A stretch of 32,870 nt of DNA from Chloroflexota bacterium (GCA_030611015.1 JAUWQP010000009.1:1-32870), one strand, 5' to 3'. Shown: positions 16,762 to 26,719, counted from the stretch's first letter. Notes: generated from the letters alone by a model not told the origin. Made by a program: numbers and translations.

Positions 16762-17037
16762 TTACTTAGGTCGCAGGTTGATTTCCAATTCAGCATCAAG
16801 TGCATCAGCCAGGCGTTTAACAGTAGATAAAGACGGTAACGAGCTTCCGCTCTCCAGCCTGGCTATGCTCTCCTGCTTAGTATTCATTAGCCTTGCTAAT
16901 TCCTCTTGGGTCAACCCCTTCGCTAGCCTTAGCCGAATCAAGGCAGCTGCCAACCTGTATTCAGGTTCAAGAGCTTCGTACTCTGCCCTAAACTCAGGGT
17001 CTTTAAGAAGTTTCTTCTTGTGCTCTTTCCAATTCAT
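16762..17037 (-). CDS. higA: HigA-type antitoxin, XRE family
   Basis: This 91-aa protein has a C-terminal helix-turn-helix: LIRLRLAKGLTQEELARLMN, then TKQESIARLESGSSLPSLST. A charged helical N-terminus precedes it, as in HigA-type antitoxins encoded after their toxins. It would bind and neutralise the HigB-like toxin and repress the shared promoter. The gene starts four bases after the toxin stop, with the ribosome-binding site AGGAGGTGA built into the end of the toxin frame. Confidence 0.9.
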   Translation of the reverse strand: MNWKEHKKKLLKDPEFRAEYEALEPEYRLAAALIRLRLAKGLTQEELARLMNTKQESIARLESGSSLPSLSTVKRLADALDAELEINLRPK

Positions 17038-17041
17038 CTCA

Positions 17042-17383
17042 TCACCTCCTGGATAGATAATCGTCGCGCCTGCGCCGGGCTGTTTCTATGTCCCCTCTTG
17101 GCACCGGACCTGTCTTCTTAGTAAACCCATGCAGCAAGACAAACGTCTCACCGGTGGCCAAAAAGTAGATAATACGGTGCCGATTTCTACCATGCCGGAT
17201 TCTCAACTCCCAGAGTTGTTTTTCGAGATGCCGGGCATATGGCATCCCCAAATCAGCACCGAATTCCTCAAGTAAATCCAAAGTCCTAACAATTCCGGCT
17301 CTCGACTTCGCATCCAGGGAGTCGATAAATTCAGCAACCGGGACTTTACCAACCCCTGACTGGTAGCACTCTATGTTCCACAC
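17042..17383 (-). CDS. higB: HigB/RelE-family toxin (phage-derived Gp49-like)
   Basis: This 113-aa protein has the Gp49/HigB pattern: a short N-terminal strand, EFIDSLDAKSRAGIVRTLDL, then LWELRIRHGRNRHRIIYFLA, FVLLHGFTKKTGPVP and a basic C-terminal helix. Toxins of this family are ribosome-dependent or free mRNA endonucleases; the basic residues R, H and K in the core strands fit. Start is GTG at 17383, only about eight bases after the -10 hexamer, so the mRNA is probably leaderless. The toxin precedes the antitoxin, the usual HigBA order. The pair lies between a partial and an intact copy of the nuclease gene. Confidence 0.9.
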   Translation of the reverse strand: MWNIECYQSGVGKVPVAEFIDSLDAKSRAGIVRTLDLLEEFGADLGMPYARHLEKQLWELRIRHGRNRHRIIYFLATGETFVLLHGFTKKTGPVPRGDIETARRRRDDYLSRR

Positions 17384-17391
17384 TTAAGAAG

Positions 17392-17431
17392 AGTATAACA
17401 ACATTGTTATATATTGTCAACATTGTTCAGT
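17392..17431 (-). promoter_or_regulatory. higBA promoter and operator
   Basis: On the minus strand TTGACA (17420-17415) and TATACT (17397-17392) are separated by 17 bases, a near-perfect promoter. AACAATGTTG occurs twice, once overlapping the -35 and once in the spacer. Each copy is nearly palindromic, which fits a double operator for the XRE antitoxin. Confidence 0.8.
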
Positions 17432-17546
17432 TCGGGTAGCATAAGATTATGTTTTTCCTCAACTTGCCTCGGTCTTGCCAGAACGCATTCTTTATGGCTG
17501 CTTTCTCTGGTATACTTGAGTTGACTGGTCGCCTGTAGGTTTGATT

Positions 17547-18740
17547 ATGCCAATCTATTCTCATTCACAGCTAAGCACTTATGAAGAGTGCCCACTTAAG
17601 TACAAGCTCCGCTATCGGGACAAGATTAAGCGGGACGTGGAAAGCGTCGAGGCTTTTCTGGGCGGGACGGTTCATGAGACCTTGAAGAAATGCTACGACC
17701 ACGTCAAGCTGGCCAGGCTAGCCACGCTGGATGAATTACTCGCCTCCTATGACAACCTCTGGCAGCAGAACTGGCACGACGGGATTGTTATCACCAGGAA
17801 AGACGTGACCGCTGACGATTACCGCGCTCTGGGCAGGAAGATGATAGAGACCTATTACCAGCGCCATGCTCCTTTTGACCAGGATATAACAATCGGCACC
17901 GAAATGAGGATTAGATTTTCCCTCGATGACGGCGGTAGATACAAGTTCCAGGGAGTGATTGACCGGTTGGCAAGGACGCAGGGCGGCATCTACCACATCC
18001 ATGACTACAAGACCTCTGCCTATCTGCCGAGCCAGGAAGACATTGATAACGACCGGCAACTCGCCTTCTATCAGATTGGAGTGCAAAAGAGATGGCCCGG
18101 TGTTCAGGAAATACAGCTAATATGGCATTATCTGGCTTTTGACTGCCTGCTTGTGTCACAACGTTCGCAGGAGAAAATTGCTGAGCTGGCGGAGGAAACC
18201 ATCAGGTTGATTGACGAGCTAGAAGCTACCGAGGAGTTTTTACCGAAAGAATCGGACTACTGCAAGTGGTGCGAATATCCAGACCTCTGCCCGACGAGAA
18301 AACATCTCTACACTGTAGAAGCCTTGCCCGCCAATGAATATCTGAGTGAGCCCGGCGTTGTCTTGGTCAACAGGTATGCTGAATTGAAGGAAAAAGCTGG
18401 CGAAATTGATGAGGAGATGGCGAAGGTGAAGGATGCGCTTATTGACTATGCCCGACAAGAAGGAGTCACGGTGCTAAAAGGAAGCAGATACAAGGTGAGG
18501 GTTAAGTTTGGCGAGAAGCTGGGATTTCCACGCAAGGGCGAACCAGCCCATGAAAATCTGGATGACACAATAATTCAAGCGGGCAAATGGCCGGAGGTTT
18601 CGCAGCTTGACACGACAGCACTCACCGGAATCGTTGAGAAAGGTCTGTGGGACAAAGAACTCATTGACCAGGTGATGAAATATGGCAGGATAGAAGAAAC
18701 GAGTGCAGTCTATTTGTCAAAGCTAAGTGAAGAGGAGTAA
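17547..18740 (+). CDS. RecB/Cas4-like PD-(D/E)XK nuclease with Fe-S cluster
   Basis: This 397-aa protein belongs to the PDDEXK_1/RecB-nuclease superfamily. Visible motifs are YSHSQLSTYEECPLKYKLRY with C15, GGTVHETL with H43, GVIDRLAR with D139, HDYKTS with D153 and K155, and QLAFYQIG with Q171. A later C-x2-C-x5-C (C239, C242, C248) together with C15 would hold a 4Fe-4S cluster, as in AddB and Cas4. The C-terminal 150 residues are helical and not recognised. There are no cas genes or CRISPR repeats, so a repair role is more likely. ATG at 17547 is preferred over TTG at 17541. A fragment of a homologue lies at 16564-16743. Confidence 0.88.
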   Translation: MPIYSHSQLSTYEECPLKYKLRYRDKIKRDVESVEAFLGGTVHETLKKCYDHVKLARLATLDELLASYDNLWQQNWHDGIVITRKDVTADDYRALGRKMIETYYQRHAPFDQDITIGTEMRIRFSLDDGGRYKFQGVIDRLARTQGGIYHIHDYKTSAYLPSQEDIDNDRQLAFYQIGVQKRWPGVQEIQLIWHYLAFDCLLVSQRSQEKIAELAEETIRLIDELEATEEFLPKESDYCKWCEYPDLCPTRKHLYTVEALPANEYLSEPGVVLVNRYAELKEKAGEIDEEMAKVKDALIDYARQEGVTVLKGSRYKVRVKFGEKLGFPRKGEPAHENLDDTIIQAGKWPEVSQLDTTALTGIVEKGLWDKELIDQVMKYGRIEETSAVYLSKLSEEE

Positions 18741-18750
18741 TAACAGGGCG

Positions 18751-18776
18751 TATCGTTTAACTCATGGAACAAATAC
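18751..18776. repeat. Short shared motif, copy 2
   Basis: TATCGTTTAACTCATGGAAC followed by AAATAC; it resembles 6873-6897. Located just after the nuclease gene. Confidence 0.4.
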
Positions 18777-18935
18777 TTAGCTTGTCGATCGTCTGGTCAA
18801 CTATGGCGGCGGGCTACGTTTTTCCAGAAACTCATTGCCGGCATGTGTTGGTGATAATTGCTCTTCCACATCATCACTGATAAGCAATAGCAAACTTAAT
18901 GGAACGCAGATACGCTGTAACCATACGAGACGAAG

Positions 18936-19808
18936 TCATCTTGAGGCTACAATATATCCGGCGACGAGAATTAGAAAACCACCGACAAGCATGAGTGGGG
19001 TGGGTGGCTGGGCTAGAAAGAGAAAACCGAAAACCACAGCGCTGGCGGGCTCCAAATAAGTGAAAACCACTGCCTTCTGAGCCTTTATCATTCCAAGGCC
19101 TTTGAGGTAGAGTGTAACGGCAAATGCTGTGTTGAATATACCCAAGACCAGCAGAAGTATCCATGAAGCTAAATCTGGAGAAAAATCAATGCCTATTACA
19201 AAGGGAAGGAGGCAAATTGAAGCTACGCAGTAAGAATAGAATGCTACAACTAGACTTGAGAAGCTGGATAAAGCCTTCTTAGATACAATGACGAATCCTG
19301 CATAGGCAAGGCCGGCAAGTAGCCCAAGAATGATGCCCAACAGGTCGAAGCCATCAGGGCCGCTAATCTGAAGGTTCTGCTGATATGAAATGACCGCTAT
19401 TCCTGCCACGGATATGGCCAATGCAAGCAGGGTAGATTTCTCAAGTTTCTCTTTAAGAACCAGGGGGGCAAGTAAAGCTACAAAGATGGGTGCCATGTAA
19501 TTCAGTAAGACCGCGTTGGCGATGGCAATGAGCTTCATCGAATGGAAAAGTAAAGCCCAACCCAAAGCGAGCAGGCAGCCTAAACTCAGCATAATCTTCC
19601 AATGCCTGGCAGCACTCATCACTTCGCGTTTTCGAGTTAAAAGTACTACAGGCAGTAGTGTGAGGCTGGCGAATACCACTCTAAAGAAAGCGATAGTATA
19701 GGCATCATAGGGGACCAGGTTCACAATCACACCATTAGAGCCCCAGATAACAGCTGCCGCAGCTACATAGAAGTATCCCGAAAACTTTGCATCGAATTGC
19801 TTCAGCAT
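18936..19808 (-). CDS. EamA/DMT-family transporter
   Basis: This 290-aa polytopic membrane protein has about ten hydrophobic helices in two EamA repeats. The first contains AAAAVIWGSNGVIVNL and FFRVVFASLTLLPVVLL; the second contains GLLAGLAYAGFVIVSKKALS and later YLEPASAVVFGFLFLAQPPT. This is the drug/metabolite transporter superfamily, usually exporters of amino acids, metabolites or drugs. The substrate cannot be deduced. It is monocistronic on the minus strand, with about 240 bases to the divergent Fpg-like gene. Confidence 0.9.
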   Translation of the reverse strand: MLKQFDAKFSGYFYVAAAAVIWGSNGVIVNLVPYDAYTIAFFRVVFASLTLLPVVLLTRKREVMSAARHWKIMLSLGCLLALGWALLFHSMKLIAIANAVLLNYMAPIFVALLAPLVLKEKLEKSTLLALAISVAGIAVISYQQNLQISGPDGFDLLGIILGLLAGLAYAGFVIVSKKALSSFSSLVVAFYSYCVASICLLPFVIGIDFSPDLASWILLLVLGIFNTAFAVTLYLKGLGMIKAQKAVVFTYLEPASAVVFGFLFLAQPPTPLMLVGGFLILVAGYIVASR

Positions 19809-19994
19809 AACTACTCAGGCTTTATAAAGATGGAAAGATATGTCCGCCATTATACACTATGAGTTCTCGCCGCCTCTTTCGTGCAAAGCCGTAGTCTTAG
19901 CCAGGGAATAGAGCTCTCGGCTGCCGGCGCCAGTTCACAGCCCTCATTACACCCTTTAGGGAATTATTGTCTCAATATTTTGAGTCCGGTCATC

Positions 19995-20021
19995 TTGATA
20001 TACTAAAATCTGTGGTATCAT
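19995..20021 (+). promoter_or_regulatory. Promoter of the Fpg-like gene
   Basis: TTGATA (19995-20000), a 15-base spacer, and TATCAT (20016-20021) preceded by TGG, a TGn extended -10. The ribosome-binding site AAGGA follows at 20040-20044 before the ATG at 20052. Confidence 0.5.
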
Positions 20022-20051
20022 CTTGGACTGGTACCGTTTAAGGAATTAAAC

Positions 20052-20876
20052 ATGATAGAACTGCCGGAAGCTGCCGTTTTAGCCAAACAGATTAATGAGA
20101 CTGTTGGCGGTAAGAAAATTAAGAATGTTATTGCTGCCCAGAGCCCACACAAGTTGGCTTGGTATTTTGGTGACCCGCAGGAATACAAAAGTCTGTTAAC
20201 CGGCAAGGTAATCAGCGATGCCGTGAGCTATGGGGGGCAGGTAGAAATAACGGCTGGTAACGCGAAGTTGTTATTCAGTGACGGTGTGAATTTACGCTAC
20301 TACAATAAGGGTGAAGGGCTATCGGACAAGCACCAGTTACTACTTGAGTTCGATGACGGTTCGTCTCTGGTTGGTTCAGTACAAATGTACGGCGGTCTAT
20401 CGGCTTTTCCAGAAGGGAAAAATGATAATAAATACTACCTTATAGCCAAAGAGAAACCATCTCCTTTGTCCGATGACTTCGACGAAGCCTATTTTAACTC
20501 TTTGTTTGACGAGGGCACTGCAAAATTGTCGCTGAAGGCGTTTCTAGCGACGGAACAAAGGATACCCGGACTGGGTAACGGCATTCTACAGGATATCTTA
20601 TTTAACGCGAAAATGCATCCGAAGAAAAAGGTTAATTCGCTCTCCATTACAGACCAACGGGTTCTATTTGATTCTATTAAGGACACTCTTTCGGAAATGA
20701 CGGCGAAGGGCGGACGGGATACCGAGAACGACCTTTCGGGTAAACCGGGAGGATACAAGACTAAACTAAGCAAAAATACCGTCGGGCAGCCCTGCGCCGT
20801 ATGCGGTACATTGATCAAAAAAGAGGCGTATTTGGGCGGGAGCATTTATTACTGTGACAGGTGCCAGAGGACGTAG
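20052..20876 (+). CDS. Fpg/Nei-family protein lacking the catalytic proline
   Basis: This 274-aa protein has the architecture of formamidopyrimidine-DNA glycosylase: an N-terminal beta domain, the helix-two-turn-helix with QRIPGLGNGILQDILFNAKM, and a C-terminal zinc finger (C248, C251, C268, C271). The N-terminus is MIELPEA instead of MPELPEV. The proline that forms the Schiff base in Fpg/Nei is therefore isoleucine, while Glu3 is kept. The lysine-containing loop near residue 57 of Fpg is also changed (SYGGQVEI). It may bind damaged DNA, act by another chemistry, or be an AP lyase variant. It has its own promoter and ribosome-binding site. Confidence 0.85.
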   Translation: MIELPEAAVLAKQINETVGGKKIKNVIAAQSPHKLAWYFGDPQEYKSLLTGKVISDAVSYGGQVEITAGNAKLLFSDGVNLRYYNKGEGLSDKHQLLLEFDDGSSLVGSVQMYGGLSAFPEGKNDNKYYLIAKEKPSPLSDDFDEAYFNSLFDEGTAKLSLKAFLATEQRIPGLGNGILQDILFNAKMHPKKKVNSLSITDQRVLFDSIKDTLSEMTAKGGRDTENDLSGKPGGYKTKLSKNTVGQPCAVCGTLIKKEAYLGGSIYYCDRCQRT

Positions 20877-20942
20877 GTGGAGCAAATGCAGAATCATACT
20901 GCAGTATGAAAACAAAAGCCTGGATCGTGCAACCAGACCGGA

Positions 20943-21542
20943 CTAGAATAAAAAACGCTGCGCAACAAACAAGCCGCCTGCTCCAGCTATCGCGATTAAC
21001 CAGAAGCCTTTGTTCCACTTGAAAACCTTTACGCCATCCAGAGGACCGAACGGTATCAGGTTGAACAGTGCCAGCCAGGTGTTAATGTACGCTCCCAGGG
21101 TGAAGAGCAAAGCCGGTCGAATAGCATCTAGCACCAGGAACACCACTGCCAGACCGATATTAGTAGCTGGGCCAGCCAGTGAGATGAGCCCGAGCTTCCT
21201 GTTGCTCAGACTGATTGTTCCCCCTGCAGTTGCTCTGGGCTGTATCATGACTGCGCCAGGAGCAGCAAAGATAAAACCGAAAAGCGAGATACCCAATGCC
21301 ACGATTAAGCCTAGTGGCCACATCACATACTCTGCGAAGCAGTTGAACCTTCTGGCAACAAGCCGATGAGCTAACTCATGAAAGACAAACCCCAAGGAAA
21401 CAGCGACTAGAGCTATGCCGACGGCGAAAACGAGGATGGCCGGCTGCTGAAAGGCGCGAAAGCCACCGGAAAGGGCAATACCAAATGCCAATGCCAGAAC
21501 GAGCGCCGATATGACCAGGTCCCTTAACTCTTTCGCTCTCAT
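20943..21542 (-). CDS. M50-family (site-2-protease-like) membrane metalloprotease
   Basis: This 199-aa protein has about five or six hydrophobic helices. The zinc site is complete: HELAH (H55, E56, H59) in a membrane helix and NLIPFGPLDG with the third ligand D169. This is the small M50 form without PDZ or CBS domains. Such proteases cut within the membrane; the substrate here is unknown. The predicted start (ATG at 21542) has the sequence AGGAG directly next to it, too close for normal use, so the real start may lie a few codons downstream. It is convergent with the Fpg-like gene. Confidence 0.88.
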   Translation of the reverse strand: MRAKELRDLVISALVLALAFGIALSGGFRAFQQPAILVFAVGIALVAVSLGFVFHELAHRLVARRFNCFAEYVMWPLGLIVALGISLFGFIFAAPGAVMIQPRATAGGTISLSNRKLGLISLAGPATNIGLAVVFLVLDAIRPALLFTLGAYINTWLALFNLIPFGPLDGVKVFKWNKGFWLIAIAGAGGLFVAQRFLF

Positions 21543-21719
21543 CTCCTGGTCAAGTTTATCGCATATTAACCACAGCTAACAACTATGACGTTAGCAAACA
21601 GCCGCAGAGCAAAGCAAAAGGCCCGGATATCCCCACGCCGGGAAAACCGAGCCCTTCTGAGTTCTGTTAGACTATGTAGTAACAGCCCTACTTGCTGATA
21701 TGGGTATTATTCTCCTACT

Positions 21720-21749
21720 TTGCCTCTGCTGGTGGACACCGAGTATAAT
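21720..21749 (+). promoter_or_regulatory. Promoter of the PhoU-domain gene
   Basis: TTGCCT (21720-21725), an 18-base spacer, then TATAAT (21744-21749). It lies about 30 bases before the ATG. Confidence 0.45.
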
Positions 21750-21779
21750 GGCTATGATTCCTTAGTACGATAATTGGCG

Positions 21780-22763
21780 ATGAGGTCAATCATTGTGAAA
21801 CTGCCCAAGCTGGACATAAATTTCTGTAAGGTCGTCATTGGTGTCGGTTTTTCGTTGCTTTGGGCCAGGGTCATGTATCTGGTTTGGCAACAACCATCCT
21901 TTATAACCTTCGTATGGTTCTATCTTTTGATAGGAAGCGTAATACTAAAGTGGGTAATCTTTGTGATAGTTGACCGGATCCATCTAAAGGTAAGGATTAA
22001 GGCGGTGAGTGGGGAACTAGATGCAGCTAGCACGCGAGTTCACCAAGCGACCAAGGGCGAGTTCAAATCCGATGGGCAACAAGTGAACATAAACAACGTG
22101 GCCGATGTTGGCTTAACACAGAGGTTGAACCAGATTGAACACGACGTATTGTCCTTCGGCAATGTGGTGGAGATAGCCCTCAAAAGCTCTGTAGAGAGCC
22201 TACAGAGAAGGGATGTCGACCTTGCCACTCAGATTATCAGGCATGACCAGGAGCTGGATCGCATGGAATTTGCTATACGGCAAGACTGTATGAGTCTTCT
22301 GGCTGTTGGTTACTCCTGGGGTAGCCACCTCCGCATGATAGTTGCTTTACTGGGCATTATTACGGAACTGGAGCGCATGGGGGATTATGCCGAGGGCATA
22401 GCCAATATCACATTGATGATAGGCAATCAGCCGCCATTGAAGCCACTTATAGACATTCCCATTATGGCACAAAGAGGAACGGAGATGCTGCGAGGGAGTC
22501 TGGAGTCCCTATCAGAAAGAGATGTGGAAAAATCCAAACACGTCTGCCAGATTGATGATGAGGTAGACGCCCTTTATGACCAGGTATTCCGCGAGCTTCT
22601 CTTGTTTATGGTCGAGAACCAAAAGAACATCACGCAGGCTACTCGACTGATATGGGTAGCACACAATCTGGAACGTTTCGCCGATAGGGTAACAAATATC
22701 TGTGAGCATGTTGTCTTTGGTATAACCGGGGAGATGGTTGACATAGGCGCATCAAAATATTGA
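21780..22763 (+). CDS. Membrane-anchored PhoU-domain protein
   Basis: The 327-aa protein starts with two predicted transmembrane helices: VVIGVGFSLLWARVMYLVW and FITFVWFYLLIGSVILKWVI. A linker follows. From about residue 110 there are two PhoU-type three-helix bundles with the E/D-rich metal-binding pattern, namely RLNQIEHDVLSFGNVVEIAL, DQELDRMEFAIRQDC, TELERMGDYAEGIANI, then IDDEVDALYDQVFRELL and HNLERFADRVTNICEH. PhoU normally is soluble and controls the Pst transporter and PhoR. Here there are no pst or pho genes nearby, and membrane anchoring suggests a different partner, for example a Na/Pi-type transporter. ATG at 21780 is preferred; TTG at 21774 is possible. Confidence 0.82.
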   Translation: MRSIIVKLPKLDINFCKVVIGVGFSLLWARVMYLVWQQPSFITFVWFYLLIGSVILKWVIFVIVDRIHLKVRIKAVSGELDAASTRVHQATKGEFKSDGQQVNINNVADVGLTQRLNQIEHDVLSFGNVVEIALKSSVESLQRRDVDLATQIIRHDQELDRMEFAIRQDCMSLLAVGYSWGSHLRMIVALLGIITELERMGDYAEGIANITLMIGNQPPLKPLIDIPIMAQRGTEMLRGSLESLSERDVEKSKHVCQIDDEVDALYDQVFRELLLFMVENQKNITQATRLIWVAHNLERFADRVTNICEHVVFGITGEMVDIGASKY

Positions 22764-22965
22764 TGCAGCTCAGTTCAATAATACAAAAACGATGCCGTCA
22801 AAGTTCTGTTCCCCGGCGATAGCATAGTGTTTTGCCTCGGAAATCGTCGCCGCCGTTTAACAATTGGGCGGATTGTTTACCCCTCCCAGCACTTTGCCGG
22901 GCGCAGACGATTGCAAGGAGTTTCCCGGGATTTAACATTCAGGGGCTATCATCATCCCTTTCATC

Positions 22966-22974
22966 TGGTATAAT
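22966..22974 (+). promoter_or_regulatory. Promoter of the SurA_N-type gene
   Basis: TGGTATAAT, a TGn extended -10 with a perfect hexamer at 22969-22974, is 45 bases before the ATG at 23020. No clear -35 is visible. Confidence 0.55.
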
Positions 22975-23019
22975 ACGTAGAAAGGAGACACTGCATTTCA
23001 ATGACCTGGAGAGGAGAAT

Positions 23020-23685
23020 ATGCTAAAGAAACTAGACAGCATAAGTTTGAACCGTAAGAAAGGGAAGTTTATAGCAGGAGCAGCGGTAATAGTGGCAGCA
23101 GCAGTTCTAACAGCGGCGCTGGTGCTTGCCACCATTGCGGCACCGGGTAGCGAGGTCGTAGCTAGAGTAAACGACGAAGCGATAACGGCAGGAGACGTGA
23201 CAAAACTGCGGGTAAAAGTATATGAATCTTACAGAGTGCAGATATCGGAAGAGGAAGCTCTGGAGCAGCTAATAGAGGAGACAGTGTTATACCAGGAAGC
23301 TGAACAGCAGGGTTATGCCCCCACAATGGACGAGGCAGAACAAGAATTGGAAGCCCGCGTGGCGTCGTCGGGGAGGACGATGGAAGATTTTGAGGCGGAC
23401 TTGGCTAAGTCTGGCTTTTCTTATGAGGAATACTTGCAGGATTTTCAGAGACAGTTGGCGATTAATAGTTATCTGGATGACGCAGTCCAGGTTCCTGAGG
23501 TTACTGAGCTAGAAGCCAGGGTATTCTACGAGAATTACAAGCAAGAATCTCCAGAAGCAGAGCTTCCGCCATTTGAACAACTGAAATCGGAAATAATGGC
23601 CCTTTTGGAACAGCAAAAGCAACAGGAAGCTACATCTCTTCTCATTGAGGAACTCAAAGAGAAGGCTGATATAAAATACAAGTAA
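23020..23685 (+). CDS. SurA N-terminal-domain (SurA_N_3-like) membrane-anchored chaperone-like protein
   Basis: This 221-aa protein has one N-terminal transmembrane anchor (FIAGAAVIVAAAVLTAALVL) and an extracytoplasmic helical domain. The start of that domain, EVVARVNDEAITAGDVTKLR, and EEALEQLIEETVLYQEAEQQ are the SurA/PrsA/PpiD N-terminal chaperone signature. The region between the halves of the chaperone domain, where a parvulin rotamase domain often sits, contains nothing like one, so prolyl isomerase activity is unlikely. It would act outside the membrane in folding of secreted proteins. A strong ribosome-binding site (GAGAGGAG) precedes the ATG. Confidence 0.85.
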   Translation: MLKKLDSISLNRKKGKFIAGAAVIVAAAVLTAALVLATIAAPGSEVVARVNDEAITAGDVTKLRVKVYESYRVQISEEEALEQLIEETVLYQEAEQQGYAPTMDEAEQELEARVASSGRTMEDFEADLAKSGFSYEEYLQDFQRQLAINSYLDDAVQVPEVTELEARVFYENYKQESPEAELPPFEQLKSEIMALLEQQKQQEATSLLIEELKEKADIKYK

Positions 23686-24332
23686 AATGTAGCAACACTG
23701 GCAGCGCATTATCTTGTGGACATCGTGTCCCGAAGGGCACCTTGCTCAATAATACCTCATAGCTTTCATGTTTCCTCTGCGGGACGAAATCATGTTACAA
23801 TACAATTCGCTGAGCCTGAGGACTGTATGCTAACATAGTATATTGGCTGGAGAATGAACATCACAGTCATTGGAGATTCAGCTTGTTCTGCGAAAGAAGC
23901 CAGGCTGGCAGAAACTGTGGGTGAGTTGTTAGCCCAGCGAGGTGCTACCGTAGTATGCGGTGGCCTGGGTGGTGTGATGGAATCTGCCTGCCGCGGAGCT
24001 AAGTCAAAAGGTGGCCTGACCGTGGGCATTTTGCCTGGACAAGATGCAAGCATGTCAAACCGCTGGATAGATATTCCCGTGGTTACCGGCATGGGCGAGG
24101 CCAGAAATGTCGCGGTGGTGAAGTCAGCCCGGGCAATAATCGCTATTGGCGGTGGCTACGGAACGCTAAGTGAAATTGCTCATGCTCTGAAGAATGGTAT
24201 CCCTGTCATCGGCTTGAATACCTGGTCGCTGTTCAGGAACGACGTGGAGGATGATTCCATAATCAGAGTTCAGAGTGCCGCCGAGGCAGTGGATAAAGCT
24301 ATTGCCCTGGCTGAGAGGCGCAAAAATCATGA

Positions 24333-25712
<1,380 letters not shown>

Positions 25713-25713
<1 letters not shown>

Positions 25714-26708
25714 TGCGGGTATTAAACGGTGTGCATCAAATAAAAATTCCTGCTCCTGGAAATGCCTCGTGGCCTACCAATGCTTATGCAATTGATGGCA
25801 GTAATGGTCATATATTGGTTGATCCCGGCTGGGATAGCCAGGAATCTCTGTGGGCTCTCCAGGAAGGGATAAAAGGGGCAAGTCTCAAGCTTCGAGACAT
25901 CAAGAAAGTGGTTATCACCCATATACACCCCGACCATTATGGGTTGTCAAGCAAGATAAAGCAAATTTGCGGCGCACAGGTAGCCATTCACAGGATTGAT
26001 GCGGGTGTTATTCTCCCCAGGTACAAGGATTTTGCTGACCTGGTTAAGAAGGTTAAAGTGCTGCTTCAGCAGAATGGCGTTCCTGAGGATGAACTACACC
26101 AGTTTAAAGAGGCTTCGTTATGGATGAATAAATATGTCACCCCGACTGTGCCTGACGTAAACTTAGAGGATGGCGACATAATTTCCAATGATTCTTTCGA
26201 ATTTGAGGTGTTATGGACGCCGGGGCACTCGCCAGGCTATGTCTGCCTTTATGAACGAGAGAGGAGGTTTATTCTCACCGGCGACCATGTCTTGTATGAT
26301 ACCATTCCCCACGTTGGCTTCAATCCCCAATCTGGCGATAACCCCCTGGGCGACTATATTTCTTCACTTGAAAAACTAGAGCGCCTTAAGGTTCATTTTA
26401 TACTCCCGGGACATGGGCCGGTGTTCAATGCTTTAGGGCTGAGAATAGAAAGGGTACTACAGCACCATGAGGAAAGGAAGAGAGCCATCATGAGGTCTCT
26501 AAACAGCGGTTTGAAGACAGCCTACGAGATAGCTCAGCAAATTCCCTGGATGGTCAACGAGGGGGGCACTGCTTTTCAGGATTTGGCAGTCTGGGACAGG
26601 CGAATGGCTGTTACCGAGACCATTGCTCATCTTAAGCTCTTGCTGGAGGAAGACAGGGTGGGCAATGTTGATATGGATGGTGCTTCTTTATATTTAGCTA
26701 AGGACTAG
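25713..26708 (+). CDS. MBL-fold metallo-hydrolase (LACTB2-like)
   Basis: This 331-aa metallo-beta-lactamase-fold protein has the metal-binding motif THIHPDH (H70, H72, D74, H75), the second histidine at TPGHSPG, the bridging aspartate at LTGDHVLYD and the last ligand at LPGHGP. The C-terminal 80 residues form a winged-helix-like domain, as in LACTB2-type hydrolases, which cut single-stranded RNA or act as thioesterases or lactonases. The substrate is not deducible. Translation is coupled to enolase. A hairpin follows the stop. Confidence 0.88.
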
Positions 26709-26719
26709 CTCGACCCACC

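Larger units (their letters stand above)
16227..16763. other. Gene-poor region before the toxin-antitoxin pair
   Basis: The region contains one doubtful 60-codon ORF (16269-16448) and the orphan nuclease fragment (16564-16743). GTTGGACT (16254-16261) and AGTCCAAC (16498-16505) form a distant 8-bp inverted repeat around the doubtful ORF, too short to call an element. Confidence 0.5.

Noticed and set aside
17547-18740. Calling the nuclease Cas4 and expecting a CRISPR locus
   Set aside because: No CRISPR repeats or other cas genes are visible; the Fe-S PD-(D/E)XK core is shared with RecB/AddB-type repair nucleases.
21600-21700. Possible riboswitch or structured RNA before the PhoU gene
   Set aside because: Only a 5-bp stem (CCCGG/CCGGG) was found, and it lies upstream of the predicted promoter.
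23001-23057. 18-codon ORF overlapping the start of the SurA_N-type gene
   Set aside because: Its ribosome-binding site is 13 bases away and the stronger site inside it serves the main gene; probably fortuitous.
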